64,000 nucleotides of DNA from assembly GCA_963989385.1 (NCBI GenBank), contig OZ022498.1:102781298-102845297 (forward strand). Reading direction: 5' to 3'. Below, in pieces: positions 20,401 through 33,466 of the stretch. The notes under the pieces were generated by a model. That model searched no databases and had not been told where the DNA came from. It saw nothing but the letters and a program-made list of their open reading frames with translations. Both the position numbers and the translations under genes were made by a program. This DNA comes from Ctena decussata. Taxonomy: Eukaryota; Mollusca; Bivalvia; Lucinida; Lucinidae. Numbering within the stretch: the first letter of the stretch is position 1; each line of letters begins with the position of its first letter.

Positions 20401-20794
20401 ATAATATGAACGATGCACATGCTTAGGCCAGACGATGCATAAGCAGAGCATGCGCAGTTTGCAATGTCACAGTGAAAACCCTGTACAATTAAGAAACAAA
20501 AATTGCTGTATGCCCAGACCAAAATGTGCACTGGCTAGATTAAATATGAAAATCTCATATTTCTCGAGAAACGCCAGACGTAGCTTATTGTACATGTACA
20601 CAGGCGGGAAATAACAGCACTCTCGTGATTTCTTGAAGTAAAATAATCTGATTAGTTTGATTTAATGCATAAAATGGCTCCGGGTCAGTATTATGTCATT
20701 AGTTTGTCGAGTAATACTTTGAGACGTATTACAAAATGTAACAAATCAATGAAATTCAATGAAACAAAAGCAACGTGTATTAAAATTGGGAATG

Positions 20795-21310
20795 AATATG
20801 GCTTTTCATGCATTAGCATTCAAAGCCAGATCGGGGGTAGCTGTTGAAAACTGTAGCCGAAGGCCGAGGTTTTGAACAGCTACGAGGGACCTGGTAAATG
20901 TTAATGCAATGAAAAAATGTGTTTGATCGTTATTATCGCGAAAATTTAACCATGCTTGAAAAAGAAATAAAACTGTTTGAATGGGCACTGTTTATCGGCC
21001 TCATCGCCAGGACCTCGCTGATTAAATCACGCACTATGAATTTCTATAAAAATTCTCATTTCAGGCCGATTGCTTCTGTACCGACTGACGGAGTATTGCC
21101 CTGCAACTTGCATATGAAAAGAAGTCGCAAAGCCGGTAATTATAGCACGGGGATCGCCTTGTAATACATCGTTTTGTGTTCGTAAAAAACATGACTGTTA
21201 ATGGCGTGTGGCATCGACATTTATGCAATAAGATAGAGGGCAACAACTTTAGCGACTTTCTGTTTGCTTCAATGGATGACATAACCCTTTTAAATACGGG
21301 CTACTCTTAA
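20795..21310 (+). repeat. Dispersed repeat, copy 2 (partner 17605-18130)
   Basis: See 17605-18130. The inner hairpin here is GTAGCTGTTGAAAAC...GTTTTGAACAGCTAC. Confidence 0.75.
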
Positions 21311-21732
21311 AGGAAAGATTTTTTTCTCTTATAAGAGCATTTTTTTTTAATTTTGAGCTCGAAACAATTGTATATATCGGTTTTGCGACCTTAATGATAA
21401 TGAGAATTCAAACACAGTGCGCCTATAGAAGCAATGGAAAGTTTCCGTGCTTTATTCTGCAACAATTCACTGTTCCGGGGTGCGGGAGTCTAACTGCTGA
21501 CGTCACTGGAAATTTCTGACGTATTTAATGACGTTTTGATACATTAGACGGTGTAAATAGCGTCTTTCTTTCTTTCTAAAATTGTCATAACAATGTACAT
21601 TTATCTAAGACTCAGTTAAGAATATTGACGGGAGCATGAACAAACTGGCAGAAAGTTTTGGAGAATTTGAATGAAAAGAATACTTTTTCGGCGTTTTTGA
21701 GTGTTAGAATCGAAATAGTACAGAACAAGCAT
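21311..21732. other. No gene recognised
   Basis: AT-rich spacer with T-tracts and no recognised element. Confidence 0.4.
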
Positions 21733-21860
21733 TGAATTGTTGAGTAATAATTCACCGATTGTCGGTCACTTGTAAGTAGATATATCACTCGCGCCCCGCG
21801 CTTGTGATATGATCAACTTTACAACTGACCCCAAATAGTGAATTATTACTCAACAATTCA
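21733..21860. mobile_element. Fold-back element
   Basis: TGAATTGTTGAGTAATAATTCAC at the left is mirrored by GTGAATTATTACTCAACAATTCA at the right, with a second nested pair around ATATCACTCGCGCCCCGCGC. A single copy in this window. Confidence 0.8.
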
Positions 21861-22015
21861 CTGCTAGAGCAGATCTATTTCTTAAGTAAAAATGCCTTAA
21901 AAAAGTCAACATCAAAAGCTCAAGAAGTCCTTATATATCAATACCGATAAATATTAAACCAAGCAGACACATAAAAGAAATTAAAAAAGAAACAAGAGGA
22001 AAATAATTTACTTAC

Positions 22016-22133
22016 TCTATCAAGCCTAGTTTTAAAGGATTGCTGACCATAAGCCGTTTTTGTAGGCCAGACAGTCCAATCGAAAATATCAGTTTTTCCA
22101 ACTTTGTCTTCAATCATTCGCACCTTTATTTTT
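22016..22133 (-). CDS. Candidate internal exon, function unknown
   Basis: On the minus strand a pyrimidine-rich stretch ending GTTGCTGCATACAG (acceptor-like) precedes a 118-nt open segment, followed by GTAAGTAAAT (donor-like, GT at 22015-22014). The open frame reads IKVRMIEDKVGKTDIFD and then WTVWPTKTAYGQQSFKTRL, with a balanced, protein-like composition, unlike the neighbouring random frames. The frame extends upstream of the acceptor to 22378 (146 codons in all), but that part includes a hairpin (about 22268-22325). I recognise no family. No partner exons were found within the window. It may equally be part of an unrecognised repeat. Confidence 0.2.
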
Positions 22134-22662
22134 CTGTATGCAGCAACAATCAATACAGAAATATACTGAAGATTACACTGAAATTCATTAAACTTATTTA
22201 AGGTAAATAGGTTCCTTTTCAGGGGAAGCAACTCTATAATTTCACTTTTGTCTTCTGTCCCAATGGGAGTCAACTCTAAAAGAAAAGAACTTGCTTCCCT
22301 AGAAGCAAATTCTTTTCTTCTAGAGTAGACTCCGTTTTGGATGGGTTTCATCATCAGGAAAAGCAAACAAGAAGTCACAATAGTTGTTTCCCTTTATAAA
22401 ATGGTAGAAAAACATCGACGTGTACCTATTCGCCTTAATATTTCCTGATACAAAATATAATCCAAATGCCAGAACACGTTTAACACAGTACTATGTCAAC
22501 ACTGTATTGCTTGCGCGAGACAAATACATCTTCTATAGAAAGTATTGAAATGTTGGCGTCAATGCCAGCAGCATTAAATCTATTGGTGTTATTGAAGACT
22601 CTTAGTTTAAAAAATAATGACCGTATTCGATTGGATGTTTCGATTCTTAGCATGGGTATAGT

Positions 22663-22838
22663 AGGACAGGCTTGGGGCTTACAGTGCTTGCAGTAGGTGC
22701 GGGTGGTGGTTGTTTGGACATGTTTACTCTCTCCTATCATATCTCTGTCCTTTCTCCCTGTCTCTCTCTCTCGGACGGCTCCATATAGACTGAAATTCTT
22801 ACTCATAGAGCTGATAAAGCCCAAAACTACCAACCAAC
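22663..22838 (+). mobile_element. SINE family 4, copy 2 (5'-truncated)
   Basis: GTGCTTGCAGTAGGTGCGGG, GTTGTTTGGACAT, CGGACGGCTCCATATAGACTG and a (CCAA)n tail match the 24494-24738 copy; the tRNA-like head is missing, as in 5'-truncated retrocopies. Confidence 0.7.
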
Positions 22839-22952
22839 CCATTCATGAATACTCATGCTTTTAAACGAAGGATATCAACAAAACAGTCAGAGAATTCGTT
22901 TTTGGTATTATATCTGCCCCTTGTTACCAAAAGATTTGTAGCCTAGTTCAAC

Positions 22953-23105
22953 CAGAATACAGGGGGGATCCAGGAATTTCGGATAGGGGGTTCAAATTAA
23001 CTGAGGGGGTTCGATTTATGCCTGAAATTCTCCATGTAAATAAGATAATATTGGCTGAAAACGGGGTTTGTTTGAAACCCCGAACCCCCTTTTGATCCGC
23101 CACGG
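22953..23105. repeat. Short dispersed repeat with inverted ends (tentative)
   Basis: GGGGGGATCCAGGAATTTCGG at the left and CCCCCTTTTGATCCGCC at the right are roughly complementary ends around G- and C-rich runs. I know similar short elements from many animal genomes; the assignment is weak. Confidence 0.4.
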
Positions 23106-23622
23106 GAATATGGTGTAAACGTCCAGACATTAGCTAATGCAGTTTTGAAAATACATCTTTTTTAACGCATTGAAGAAGGGTACCCACGGCTGTCTATGGT
23201 ACGCTTGCAATAGTCAATATCTACAGCTCTATATGTTACCATGCATCTATTTAATACAGATGTAATGTTCTCGGCATAAAAATCATAAATCTCATAAATG
23301 GCAGCATAAAAATCATGTAGCTATCGTAAATGGCATAAAAATCGACTATCATTTTTAAACTCTTAAACTTCAAGCTGTCACATTATCTAAAATTACTGCG
23401 TTGTTTATAATCTATGATTAAATCTTTTCCTGATTGTGACATTGGATTTTCTTGCAATCTTCTAATTTGTCTTCATTTGTCTCAGTCAATAATCATTAGT
23501 TTTGTTATTAAATTTGGGTCATGTAAAGAGAAAACGCATTTCACGTGCTTATCCAAATTAGCTTGTAAGACTGTGAGCTCAAAGAATTACCTATAAGCTT
23601 CAGCTTCATAGAATCTGCCCGA

Positions 23623-23625
<3 letters not shown>

Positions 23626-23660
<35 letters not shown>
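23626..23660 (+). repeat. (GT)n microsatellite
   Basis: About 17 GT units; the homologous site in block B (29451-29485) holds a shorter, imperfect (GT)n. Confidence 0.9.
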
Positions 23661-24493
23661 AAAAGTTGGGATATGCATGCTGATGTGGATTGCGCTGTAC
23701 AATCCAGGGATTAGATGACGTTGCCAGTTTGTAATAGACAATTATTACAATCTATAAATCTATGCACAAGCTTTGCACAGATGCAACTGCAATAACAATC
23801 ATAAAACTAGATTTTTTTCAGAGGAAAACGGATGCCCCATCATCCCTTCTAATCCCCTACGAGTGCGTTCCCATCTACTTGTTTCATTGCCATGTTGACA
23901 TCATCAAACGTTTGGTCTAGACTGTCAACACGTTCAAGAGCATTTTAAAATTATTCCGTGAGCTTGAAAACGGGACAAACAAATATTGCACTGCCCCCTA
24001 CCTTTGGCTTGGGGACATAATAATATAATGAATACAGAATAGTGTCATGCATGGCTATATTAACAATAAAGAAACTAAGGACGACATTCATTGCCTTATT
24101 TTAGCAATCAGTAAAACGTGTATAAGTATGGGAAAACAAATTTCTTTATAGTCGGGAATATCGTGTACAAAGTGCTATGCTAAGAGTCCCCGTAGTTTCG
24201 AACCATAATTGCAGAAACTTAGGACGAGGATTAAGATCGAGTAAAACAGATTTAAGACCCCCTTCCTTCAACTTGCCCACCCTCATCTCCCACCCCTGTC
24301 CCAGTAATTGGCCGTTGCAAAGCGGTACTTCTGGTTTACTTGTCCTTGTTGTGCATGTGGGTGTTTTTATTAAATTGCTTACGGAGTACGTGGTGTTTTA
24401 TTAAGGGGTCACCTGAAACGACAAACTGTCGGCGAAAGACCTGTACATGCGATTAAACGGACGTGTCTTTCCTCAACTGCTTTCAAGTTATGT

Positions 24494-24738
24494 GGGGGTG
24501 GTCGGGTGGTGCGATGGTGCTGTGTATAACTTTCAGTGCGGGGCGTCCTACTGATTTGGAACATTGTATGGCAAGGGCCTACTGTGCTTGCAGCAGGTGC
24601 GGGTTGGGGTTGTTTGGACATTTTTTTCTCTCGTTTATCATTTCTCTTCTTTCTCCCTAATTCTGGGAGACGGCCCGAGATAGACTGAAATACTGTCTAA
24701 AAGGATCGTTAAACGCAAATCAATCAATCAAGCAATTT
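24494..24738 (+). mobile_element. SINE family 4, copy 3 (full length)
   Basis: Flanked by AAGTTATGT at 24485-24493 and 24739-24747, a 9-bp target duplication; block B near 30231-30239 has the same AAGTTATGT once, an empty site. It ends in a (CAAT)n-like tail. The head GGTCGGGTGGTGCGATGG is tRNA-like. Confidence 0.85.
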
Positions 24739-25647
24739 AAGTTATGTTTAACATGTTCTGTCTTGTTCTGGTACAATGTACCTTGGTACAGTAGCTGTGA
24801 AAAAAATGTGAATGTCAGAAAAGTAAAAGTGAGACGGGGCAGAATAAAAGTTTCAAACCAAGGCAAAATAATTATGATAGGACCAATTTTAGTAAAAAGA
24901 GGTTTTGAACGCAGGTAAAAACTGTTAAAGTAAAGAAAGGTATGGTTTAGAGAGTCAGTATCTAAGCCCTGAGCGAGATGAGCTGGTACTCTGTTTCATA
25001 GTACAGTACTCCTTGGGAAAATGAGTATTGGTAGTAAAAAAACAGTTATATGGGTCTGTTTGCTAAGAGAAGGGTGGGGCCACGTGATTACAAAAGTGTG
25101 TATATCATCTGTATATTTAGAATATGGCGGAATCTGACTGGCAACCAGGCCATAAATGAGCTTAAAAACATAGTGATAGGTGCATCGTAACATCAGACAC
25201 TGTCCTCAAAGAACAGCAATTCAAGTCATTCTTACTTTGTCACGTTATGTGTTTATTGTTAAGCGCCAAAAGCTGACGTAAATATGTTTAATAGAAGTGT
25301 TGTCTTAAATGTTTTACAGACACGAATATGATCAATTTCACGAGTCGGCCTAAAATGGAAACTTGTTTGCGCGTTTTTTTTTTTTGTACAAATGCATAAT
25401 ATCTGCTTTCCATCAGCACATTTTCTGTTTATGCTGCCTTAATGGCACTGGTATTATTCTATCGATGCACGAAGTTTCCCAGTTAATTACCATTCTGATG
25501 ATTTCAAATTCTGTAATAGTTATACCGCAATTATCCTAAATATATTGACAGATTAACTATTAACTGTGTTTTTCCAAAATGTATGACAATTTTACTTTCA
25601 GGCGAAATGTAAAAAATTGCGTAATGACAAACAATTCAGATTTAATT

Positions 25648-25690
25648 AAACTGCTCCTGTATGAGCAGTCTGATTTGGCTCTGCATTGGT
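25648..25690. repeat. M3 palindrome, block A (truncated)
   Basis: CTGCTCCTGTATGAGCAGTCTGATTTGG: the inner half of the palindrome that is complete in blocks B and D. Confidence 0.75.
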
Positions 25691-26288
25691 TGTACGCACT
25701 TCTGTCCAGACATTAGTGGTTTTTATGCAACAAATTTTGATGAGGGTTGTATTGCCTATATCATCTGTTTCCATTATTGCTATTAATTCTGCTGCTTGAT
25801 CATGCTGTCCTTTCAAAAACATTGTTTTTCAATATCATTTAGTTCTACAGCACTTATTATTAATAGTCGGCCGCCATAAACATTTTAATGTTACCATACT
25901 GGATAAAACTATGAGAATACCATCACATTACAAAGGATCGGTACGTGCAATACCATTTTTTGTTCACACCAATCGGAACTCTCCGACCAATTCCGTGAAT
26001 CAGACGCCTGATTCACGTTTTGGACCGAGCGGTGCTCTGATTGCTGTCCATACATGCACTGCTGCATGTTACATCACAGCACGTATTACTTCCATAATCA
26101 ACGCTCGCCTAGAAAGTTTGATTCGAACAATGGTTTGGGGTCATTTTCATCAACAAGGTTGCAACAGATGAAATTCTGCTCGAACTTGGATATCTCTACA
26201 AGATAAAAATAAAATCTTTCCGAGAGCTCTCAACGAGCAATTTCTTTCCTTAAAGGGTGGCCTTCTGTGAGCAGGGCGACATGTCAGA

Positions 26289-26548
26289 TTGATTGATTGA
26301 TTTGATGCTTAACGTCCACAGTAAACAGCTGTGGTCATGTCGGGACGGTCAGTTAACCTAACTACACTTTTCCTGGGCAGGCTTAGACCTCCTAAGCGGT
26401 TAACCAGTACTACGTGCACATACTTTCGCCAACTGCCCCCTTGAATCAGCGGAAGGAGAAATGAAAGTATGTGGCAAGACCGGGTTTCGAACCCAGGACC
26501 TCTGACTTATTAGTCAGGCGCCCTACCGATTGCGCTACGCGGCCCAGC
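26289..26548 (-). mobile_element. tRNA-derived SINE family 1, second copy
   Basis: Same family as 629-901 (TTAACGTCCAC, GGTCATGTCGGGACGGTCAG, GAACCCAGGAC). On the minus strand box A TAGCGCAATCGG and box B GGTTCGAAACC are present, and the tail is (TCAA)n. Target duplication ACATGTCAGA at 26279-26288 and 26549-26558; blocks B and C show the empty site (GCAGACAAGTCAGAAC and GCAGACATGTCAGAAC). Confidence 0.9.
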
Positions 26549-27288
26549 ACATGTCAGAGTGCTGTAGTTTTGTAAAGATATGTCATATTCTGAGATATAC
26601 CTAAGATTCTGAGTATGATCAGCTCCAAGGCATTGCTCTTTTCTAATTTGCTTGCTCATTTTATAATCTGGTATTAAATTTGATCCTAATTGAAACTGTC
26701 ATGCAATCATTTATCTCGTCTCTTTCCTCTAAAGATATAATTTCAATCAGTATTTGTCATATACACTGGGTTTTTCACTTGATTTGGTAATCTGGGCTGT
26801 CTCTCGAAGTTGGATGCATATTTTTCGTCGTGGCTTTCGGTAGTTACTAAGTACCGACCGACCTTTGGGAGTAGACTATAATGTTTGAATTTGCCCTGGA
26901 AGCATTTCAGTGTATAAAGCATGCGTCAAATTTCTTTTTGGAAGGGTATCGTGCTGGAACTGACATAAAAACTAATCATATCCACATTCCCACGTGCAAT
27001 AACGCGAAGAAAGAGAGATTTTGAATTCAAAGTACTCCGAAGTGGATTGCCTTAAGTGGAACTATATTTTAAAGAGAGTAAACTTGGCAAAGGTTAGGCA
27101 AAATATACTTATGTCAGCTACTATATACTTGTCACACGAGGTTCTGTACTGTCACCCAATCAGCCCTGAAAATGTGGACTTTACAATTCTCATCATACTC
27201 CAGATTATATTTATACATATCCATATTTCTGATTAACACTTGAACATCGCCATTAAGAAAGCCATCCGACGACTGGAAAACTCTCTCT

Positions 27289-27465
27289 GTCAACCCAGCA
27301 GTAAATGGGTACCTTTTTTCGAATTCGGGAAGGATTAGGCAGCGAAGGAGAGAGGTGTGCTCCATCTTTCATCAGCTGAGCCAAAGATACAGTGGGTCTC
27401 TAAGCCCCACTGCCTCTACGTCTATTAAGCTATGGGAAACCTTTATCCTTTACCTTTTAAACTTG
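27289..27465 (+). mobile_element. SINE family 2, 5'-truncated copy
   Basis: GTCAACCCAGCAGTAAATGGGTACC, GGGAAGGATTAGGCAGCG, GATACAGTGGGTCTCTAAGCC and CTATGGGAAACCTTTA match the body of the 11832-12105 copy without its head. Confidence 0.75.
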
Positions 27466-27563
27466 TTATAATTCTTGTGTAATTCAAACACGCACACACA
27501 TAAAGTTGAATAAACGTTAATTCAATGTTGCGTCAAATGTTTTGTGCCCAGTGGACTGCATTT

Positions 27564-27806
27564 GAGCCACGACGTGAGGAAACCAACCAATGTGGTTGTG
27601 CGCCCAGCGCAGACTCAGATCAGCCTGGGCATCCGCCCAGTCTGATCAGAGTCTTCGCTGTCCGCATGGAGGTAGCTTAGACCCTTAGCTATCCTTTAAG
27701 CGCTTAACGAAGGGTGTGATCAGGCTGGGTAGATGTCCAGGCTGATCTGAGTCTGAGCTGGGCGCACAACCACATTGTTGGTTTTGTCGCGTCGGCGTCG
27801 TGGCTC
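27564..27806. mobile_element. GAGCC palindromic MITE, copy g
   Basis: GAGCCACGACGTGAGGAAACC to GTCGGCGTCGTGGCTC. Flanked by ATTT (27560-27563 and 27807-27810). It interrupts block A between M4 and M0. Confidence 0.9.
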
Positions 27807-30744
27807 ATTTGTTTGCACTGCATCTTACCTAATATTGTGAAAGTTTTCACTCTTCATTTTCACAGAATATATTGTGTGGACAAAGACAAGTGCTAGCGAA
27901 CATGTTTTTGACCAGCCATAAATTTATACATTTTTTAACCAATTAAGGCCAAGTGGATTATTCTGGTATAATCAAAGGGTGGATCCAGTTTTCATTCAGG
28001 GGGCGTCTGGATTGGTTTATTTGCATCAATCTTTATTCTATTTTACGGAGAAATACCCATTTGTAATATACAAATGGTGTAGACTTTGATCAGACGTCGC
28101 GTTTTGCGGCGTCATATCTAGGTCATCACTGTTGCCTATGTCGCATTTATGAGACACTAAGCAAGATAATGCGTGTATTGTTTACAAACACAGTGACATT
28201 ACATCCCCAGGACATAGGTTTAGTGGGTCAAAGCTTGCAGTGACAGCTGACAGGTTTCATCACTGAGGCTTTATTCATGGTAAAATTTTGAAACTAAGTA
28301 AAACAGTCCAAACAGTGAGTGCATTTGCTGATTCTAATTGTACGGGTATATCACGTTTGTAGATATCTTTCTGTTTATTTTTAACGGATGGGATGATAAT
28401 TTCCAGCAGGTCCTATGATCAATTTAAAGTGGTAGCAGCACGCTTTTTCGCATTGTTTTACAAATAGGTATCAATTTCACAAAGAATTAGCTCCTCTATA
28501 GGTAAATTATTTCTTTTAAGAACGAATCCCATTTTAAAAGGACTACGAAATTAACAATAGTCGTTTCCGGTTGGAAACTTGGCAGGAAAGCAGGTAGGGA
28601 TACCAAATTACCTTAATTATACTCTCGTTTGGATTTCTTTGGGTGCTGTGAAAGTAACAGCTACAACAGTCAAGCATGATTATTGGAACTTCACATACCG
28701 TTATTATAAGCCTTTAATAATTGCAAACATATATGTCAATTATAAGTCTCGTCAGGTTCTTTACAGTGACATAAACATCCCCAAATACAACAAAATGTCT
28801 GAATTAAAAGATTCTATCAGAGAAACGACTGCGATTTCCCTATATATATAGCTAAAGCGAAAATACAGCTTTATTAAAGCATGAAAGATAGGCCACCTAT
28901 TTGGGAAAGAGCTGCTGACTCGGCTTATCATTTGTAATTTATTGTTTGTTGGGATGTCTTTGTAAATCTTTCCCTTTGATGTTGGGGATAGGGTTTGGGA
29001 TCTGATTCAGTCAGTTCCTGAAGTGTAGTTACTCTTTAAATTTCTATATGTTACCATGCATATATTTAACACAGATGTAATGTTCTCGGCAAAATTTCAT
29101 GAAATCTCATAAATGGCATCATAAAAATCATGTAGCTATCGTAAATGGCATGAAAAAATCGACTGTGATTTTCAAACCCTTATACTCCGAGCTGTCACAT
29201 TCTCTAGAATTACTACCTTATTCATAATCTAGGATTGAATCTTTTTCTGATAGTGACATGGATTTCCTTGCAATCTTCTAATTTGTCTCCATTTGTCTCA
29301 GTCAATAATCATTAGTCTTGTTATTAAATTTGGGCCATGTTAAGAGAAATCACATTTTACGTGCTTATCCTAATTAGCGTTTAAGACTGAGAGCTCAAAG
29401 AATTGTACAGAGACCCATAAACTAAGCTTCAAAGAATCTGTCCCGAAAGTGTGTGCGTGCGTGAGTGTGTGTGTGTGTATGTATCGTTAAAAAGTGTTGA
29501 TATGCATGCTGATGTGGATTGCGCTGTACAATCCAGGGATTAAATGACATTGCCAGTTTATAAAAGATCATTGTTACAATCTATAAATCTATGCACAAGC
29601 TTTGCACAGATGCAGCTACAATAACAATCATAAAACAAGATTATTTTTAAGAGGAAAGCGGATGCCCCATCATCCCTTCTCATCCCCCACCTGTGCGTTC
29701 CCACCTACTTGTTTCATTGCCCTGTTGATATCATCAAACGTTTGCTCTAAAATGCCAATGTATTCAAGAGCATTTACAATCTTTCTGTGACTTTGAAAAC
29801 GGGATCAAAATCACTAAAACCGACGCCAGAGCATTGCAGTGCCCCCTCACCTTTGGTTGGTGGACGTATTAATATAGACATACAGAATAGTGTCATGCAT
29901 GGCTATATAAACAATAAAGAAACTAAGGACGCCATTCATTATCTTATCCATAAGCAATCAGTAAAATGTGTATAAGTATAGCTTACCCGAATTTCTAAAA
30001 ATGAATTTTTCCTTTATTGTTTAGAACACCTCCCCACCCCATCGCCCATCCCTTCACCTAATAATTGGCCGTTACTTCTGTGTTACTTGTCCTTGTTGTG
30101 CTTGTTGGTGTTTTTATCAAAGGGCCTATGGAGTAAGTGATGTTTTATTTAGAGGTTGGCTTAAATGACCAACTGTCGGGAAAACACTTGTTCATGCAGA
30201 TAAACGGACGTGTCTTTCTTAAACTGCATTCAAGTTATGTATATACTACTTTTAGTTTTGGTTTTGAACGCAGGATATGAGATTTAATAATGACCAATCC
30301 ATCACAACCATCAATCAACGTAAACATATTCACAAACTTACGCCAAATGTACTTATGACCCTTGGGGCTCGTCTGCCTGGACTATCATAGACAATGTTTA
30401 CGAGTATCTGCAGGAAGCGACGTCAGATTCTTTTGAGGGTTGTGTCAAAGTAACACTGAGAACTTACAACAACCAGTCACATAATGCCATAATCCAGCAT
30501 ACCAATACAAACAAAAGCTAACGTGTTCTGTCTTGTTCTGGTTACTTGGTACAGTAGCTGTGAAAACTGTGAATAGCAGAAAAGTAAAAGTGAATCAGAG
30601 CGGAAAAAAAATTCAAACCAAATTGTGCTTCAAGGATCAAGAGAAGGGGGGGGGGGAGGTTGACGTCTGTGATATGTGATAACATTCTGTATCTTATCAT
30701 AGAAATAGATGCCATGTAACTTTCCAAAAGAAATAGCCCCGAAA

Positions 30745-31388
30745 CAAGTAAGTTTTGAAAAAATAACAAACGGAAACCATTTTGTTTGTACGACTGAAGT
30801 CACAAAAGGACAATAACTCCCCCGAAAATCGGCAGATTTTACCCTATATTGAATTTGACCTGTATTTTAAAATTATATATCTGTGTATTAAACAAAAATC
30901 CAATACACATATCGTTTTAAAAGATAACGAGCGGAAACCATTTTTTCGTACAAAATGAAGTCGGAAAAGGGCCATAACTCCCATAGTAATTGACGGATTT
31001 TACCTTAAATCAAACTTGACCAGTTCTGTATTTTATGATTATATATGTGTGTATAAAATATGAATCCAATACAATAATATTTTAAAAAGATAGCGAGCGG
31101 ATACCATTTTTGCAAACAAAATGAAGTCGAAAAGGGGCCATACTCTCATAATAATTGCCGTTTTTTTACCCTACATCAAACTTGACGTGGAATTTATGAT
31201 TATAAACCTGTGTATAAATCAAAATCCAATACACTTATCCTTTCAAAAGATATCGGATGGAACCATTTTTCATATGTACGAGACGTACGATACGGAGGGA
31301 CAGACGGACATACGATACGGACGGACAAACGTACAGACAGTGATGATACTATATGCCCCTAATAAAAATGGCGGGGAGGGGGCATAAA
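30745..31388 (-). mobile_element. Tandem-repeat element, pearl-like (copy 3)
   Basis: About 3.5 units of roughly 150 bp, each with CGGAAACCATTTT, AAATGAAGTCG-AAAAGGGCCATA-CTC and AATCCAATACA, followed by a GACGGACA microsatellite (31297-31330) and the end TATGCCCC...GGGGGCATA. It occupies the position of M2/M3 sequence in block B. Confidence 0.7.
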
Positions 31389-31445
31389 ACTTAAATTAAG
31401 TTATGCTTACTATCGAGCAAAGTGTAAACATGGGTCGAATAAAAA

Positions 31446-31501
31446 CAGTGCAGACCCAGATCAGACTGCTCCTCTAGGAGCAGTCTGATCTTGGTCTGCA
31501 T
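31446..31501. repeat. M3 palindrome, block B
   Basis: CAGTGCAGACC-AGATCAGACTGCTCC then GGAGCAGTCTGATC-TGGTCTGCA: a hairpin of about 25 bp per arm with a loop of a few bases. Confidence 0.9.
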
Positions 31502-33416
31502 TATTTGTCATAGACTTCTGTCCAGACATTCATAGTTATTATGCTTACATTTTGATGAGAATTGTGTTGCCCGTATCAGGTTTCCATTATTGTTATTACT
31601 TCTGCTGCTTGATCATGCACAGCTGTCCTTTCAAAAACATTGTATCTCAATTCCATTTAGTTGTTTATCATATCAACACTGCATATACTACTAAACGGAC
31701 GCCATACACATTTTAAAATATTACATTAAAATGTTAATATACTGGTAAAGGTATGAGAATACTGTCACAAAACAGGTGAACGATACGCGCAATACCATTT
31801 AAACATACTATCTAGTATACTGCGTACATGTAAATACCGGTAGATACACCAGAGCGCGTATCAATCACTTCCATGTTTAACGCTCGCCAAGGTATTTGCA
31901 CCAGCAAAATTTACTAAAAATCTAAAGTAACTTTAATTTCATTATTAAATATTTTTATTCTAAACATAAAAAAATTCAGTTAGCTTCAAAGACTTGTCAG
32001 ATCAAATTTCAGGAGAAATGATTCAAGCATCTATATCTATCTATACTTACATTAAACACGAACGCTCGGCATTTTTTTCTGACATATTCTTCAGTAGCCC
32101 AAGGCTTCAGAGAAATCTTTAAATCAGTTGGGTTTTTCCGTCTAGTTAACAGCTGAAAGTATAACTTAAAATTGCTGCACACTGAAATTGTCTCCCTTTG
32201 AACTAAAATTATAGTGACAATTAGTGAATTTTTAAAGCCTCATCTCCGATAACATTTCATCTTTTTAATCGGCGATTTGTTTAGTCCTCTTCAAAAATTC
32301 CATGACAAGAATAGTTTGTGAAATTACCCATCATTTCAGAAAATAATAAAAAAAGGATAATAATTTATCCCTTAAGATATGCGCTGTAAAGTTACTTTTG
32401 GCATTAAGTACATATATAGTAATAGGTATAGTGATAGATGAAATTGTTCCCAAACTGGGGCTTCTGTAAACGATGATAGGAGCGCTCAGAGACTCAGCGA
32501 TCAGTCGCTTTTATTTCAGCGTGACCTTCCATGAGCAGGCAGACAAGTCAGAACGATTAAGTTTTGTTAAGATGTGTCATATTCTGAGATATCACTGAGC
32601 TTCCAAGTGTGATCAGCTGCAAGTCACTGCCCTTATTTCATTTGCTTGCTCATTTTATAATCTGGGATTAAATTTGATCCTTATTGAAAATGTCATGCAA
32701 TTATCCATCTCGTCTCTTTCCTGCGAAGCTATAATTTCAATCAGTATTTGTCAGAAATACTGGGAGTTCGTTTGTTTTGGTACTCGGAACTGTTAATTAA
32801 AGTGGGATGCATATTTTTGTTGTGACGTTTCGGCAACTTCTTAGTACTGATTCGCCTTTGGGCGTAGAGTATAAAGTTTGGATTTACCCTTGAAGCATTT
32901 TAGTTTATAAAGCATGCATCAAATTTCTGCTTGCAAGAGGTTTATGCTGAAACGTACACAGTACTTCACTTTCCCCAGCAAACAGCTGTTAAAATCTGAT
33001 AAGCACACACATCAAATACACATATAATTACTTCCACGATTTGGAAGTAAATAAAGGGGAGAGTGATAGACTGTACATAGACGCTTGCCATATCCAGCTA
33101 CCCACGTGCAATAGCGTCTGAAAAGTAATCCAAAAGAACATGATATTTTTTAAAAGAGGAACTAATTGATTTAACAGTCTACAAGACTTAGTATGAAGTC
33201 AAATATCAGGTTCTTATATATTTGATACGTGCGCGCGAACTAAATTGGAATGAAATTATGAAGTCTGGAACACTACCGTAATGCAAATTAGATTGTGACT
33301 TAGCCTTTTTATTTGTAATGTATGTCTGGGCGGAATATGTAAATGGGCACCAGCTACACCTAACCGTACCAGGAACATACGTTTTAACCCATTTATGCCT
33401 AGATTTCTATAAAACA

Positions 33417-33466
33417 GTGTAGGTCTTATCAGACACCGCATAACGTGGCGTCTGATCAGGGTCTAC
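33417..33466. repeat. M5 palindrome, block B
   Basis: GTAGGTCTTATCAGACACCGC with the complementary GCGTCTGATCAGGGTCTAC; matched at 40720-40769 (block C) and, degenerate, at about 28078-28125 (block A). Confidence 0.85.

Larger units (their letters stand above)
23225..28900 (+). repeat. Segmental tandem duplication, block A
   Basis: First of at least four head-to-tail diverged copies of one block. Order inside: M1 (23225-24480, TGTTACCATGCAT...GTCCTTGTTGTGC), M2 (24745-25380, TGTTCTGTCTTGTTCTGG...ACAAAAGTGTG), M3 (25380-25960, CTGGTATTATTCTATCGATG...CTGTCCTTTCAAAAACATTG), M4 (26255-27010, CATATTCTGAGATAT...CACGTGCAATAACG) and M0 (27830-28900, TTCACTCTTCATTTTC...GAGAAACGACTGCGATTTCC). M1 restarts at 29045. 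No conserved long frame runs through the block. Confidence 0.8.
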
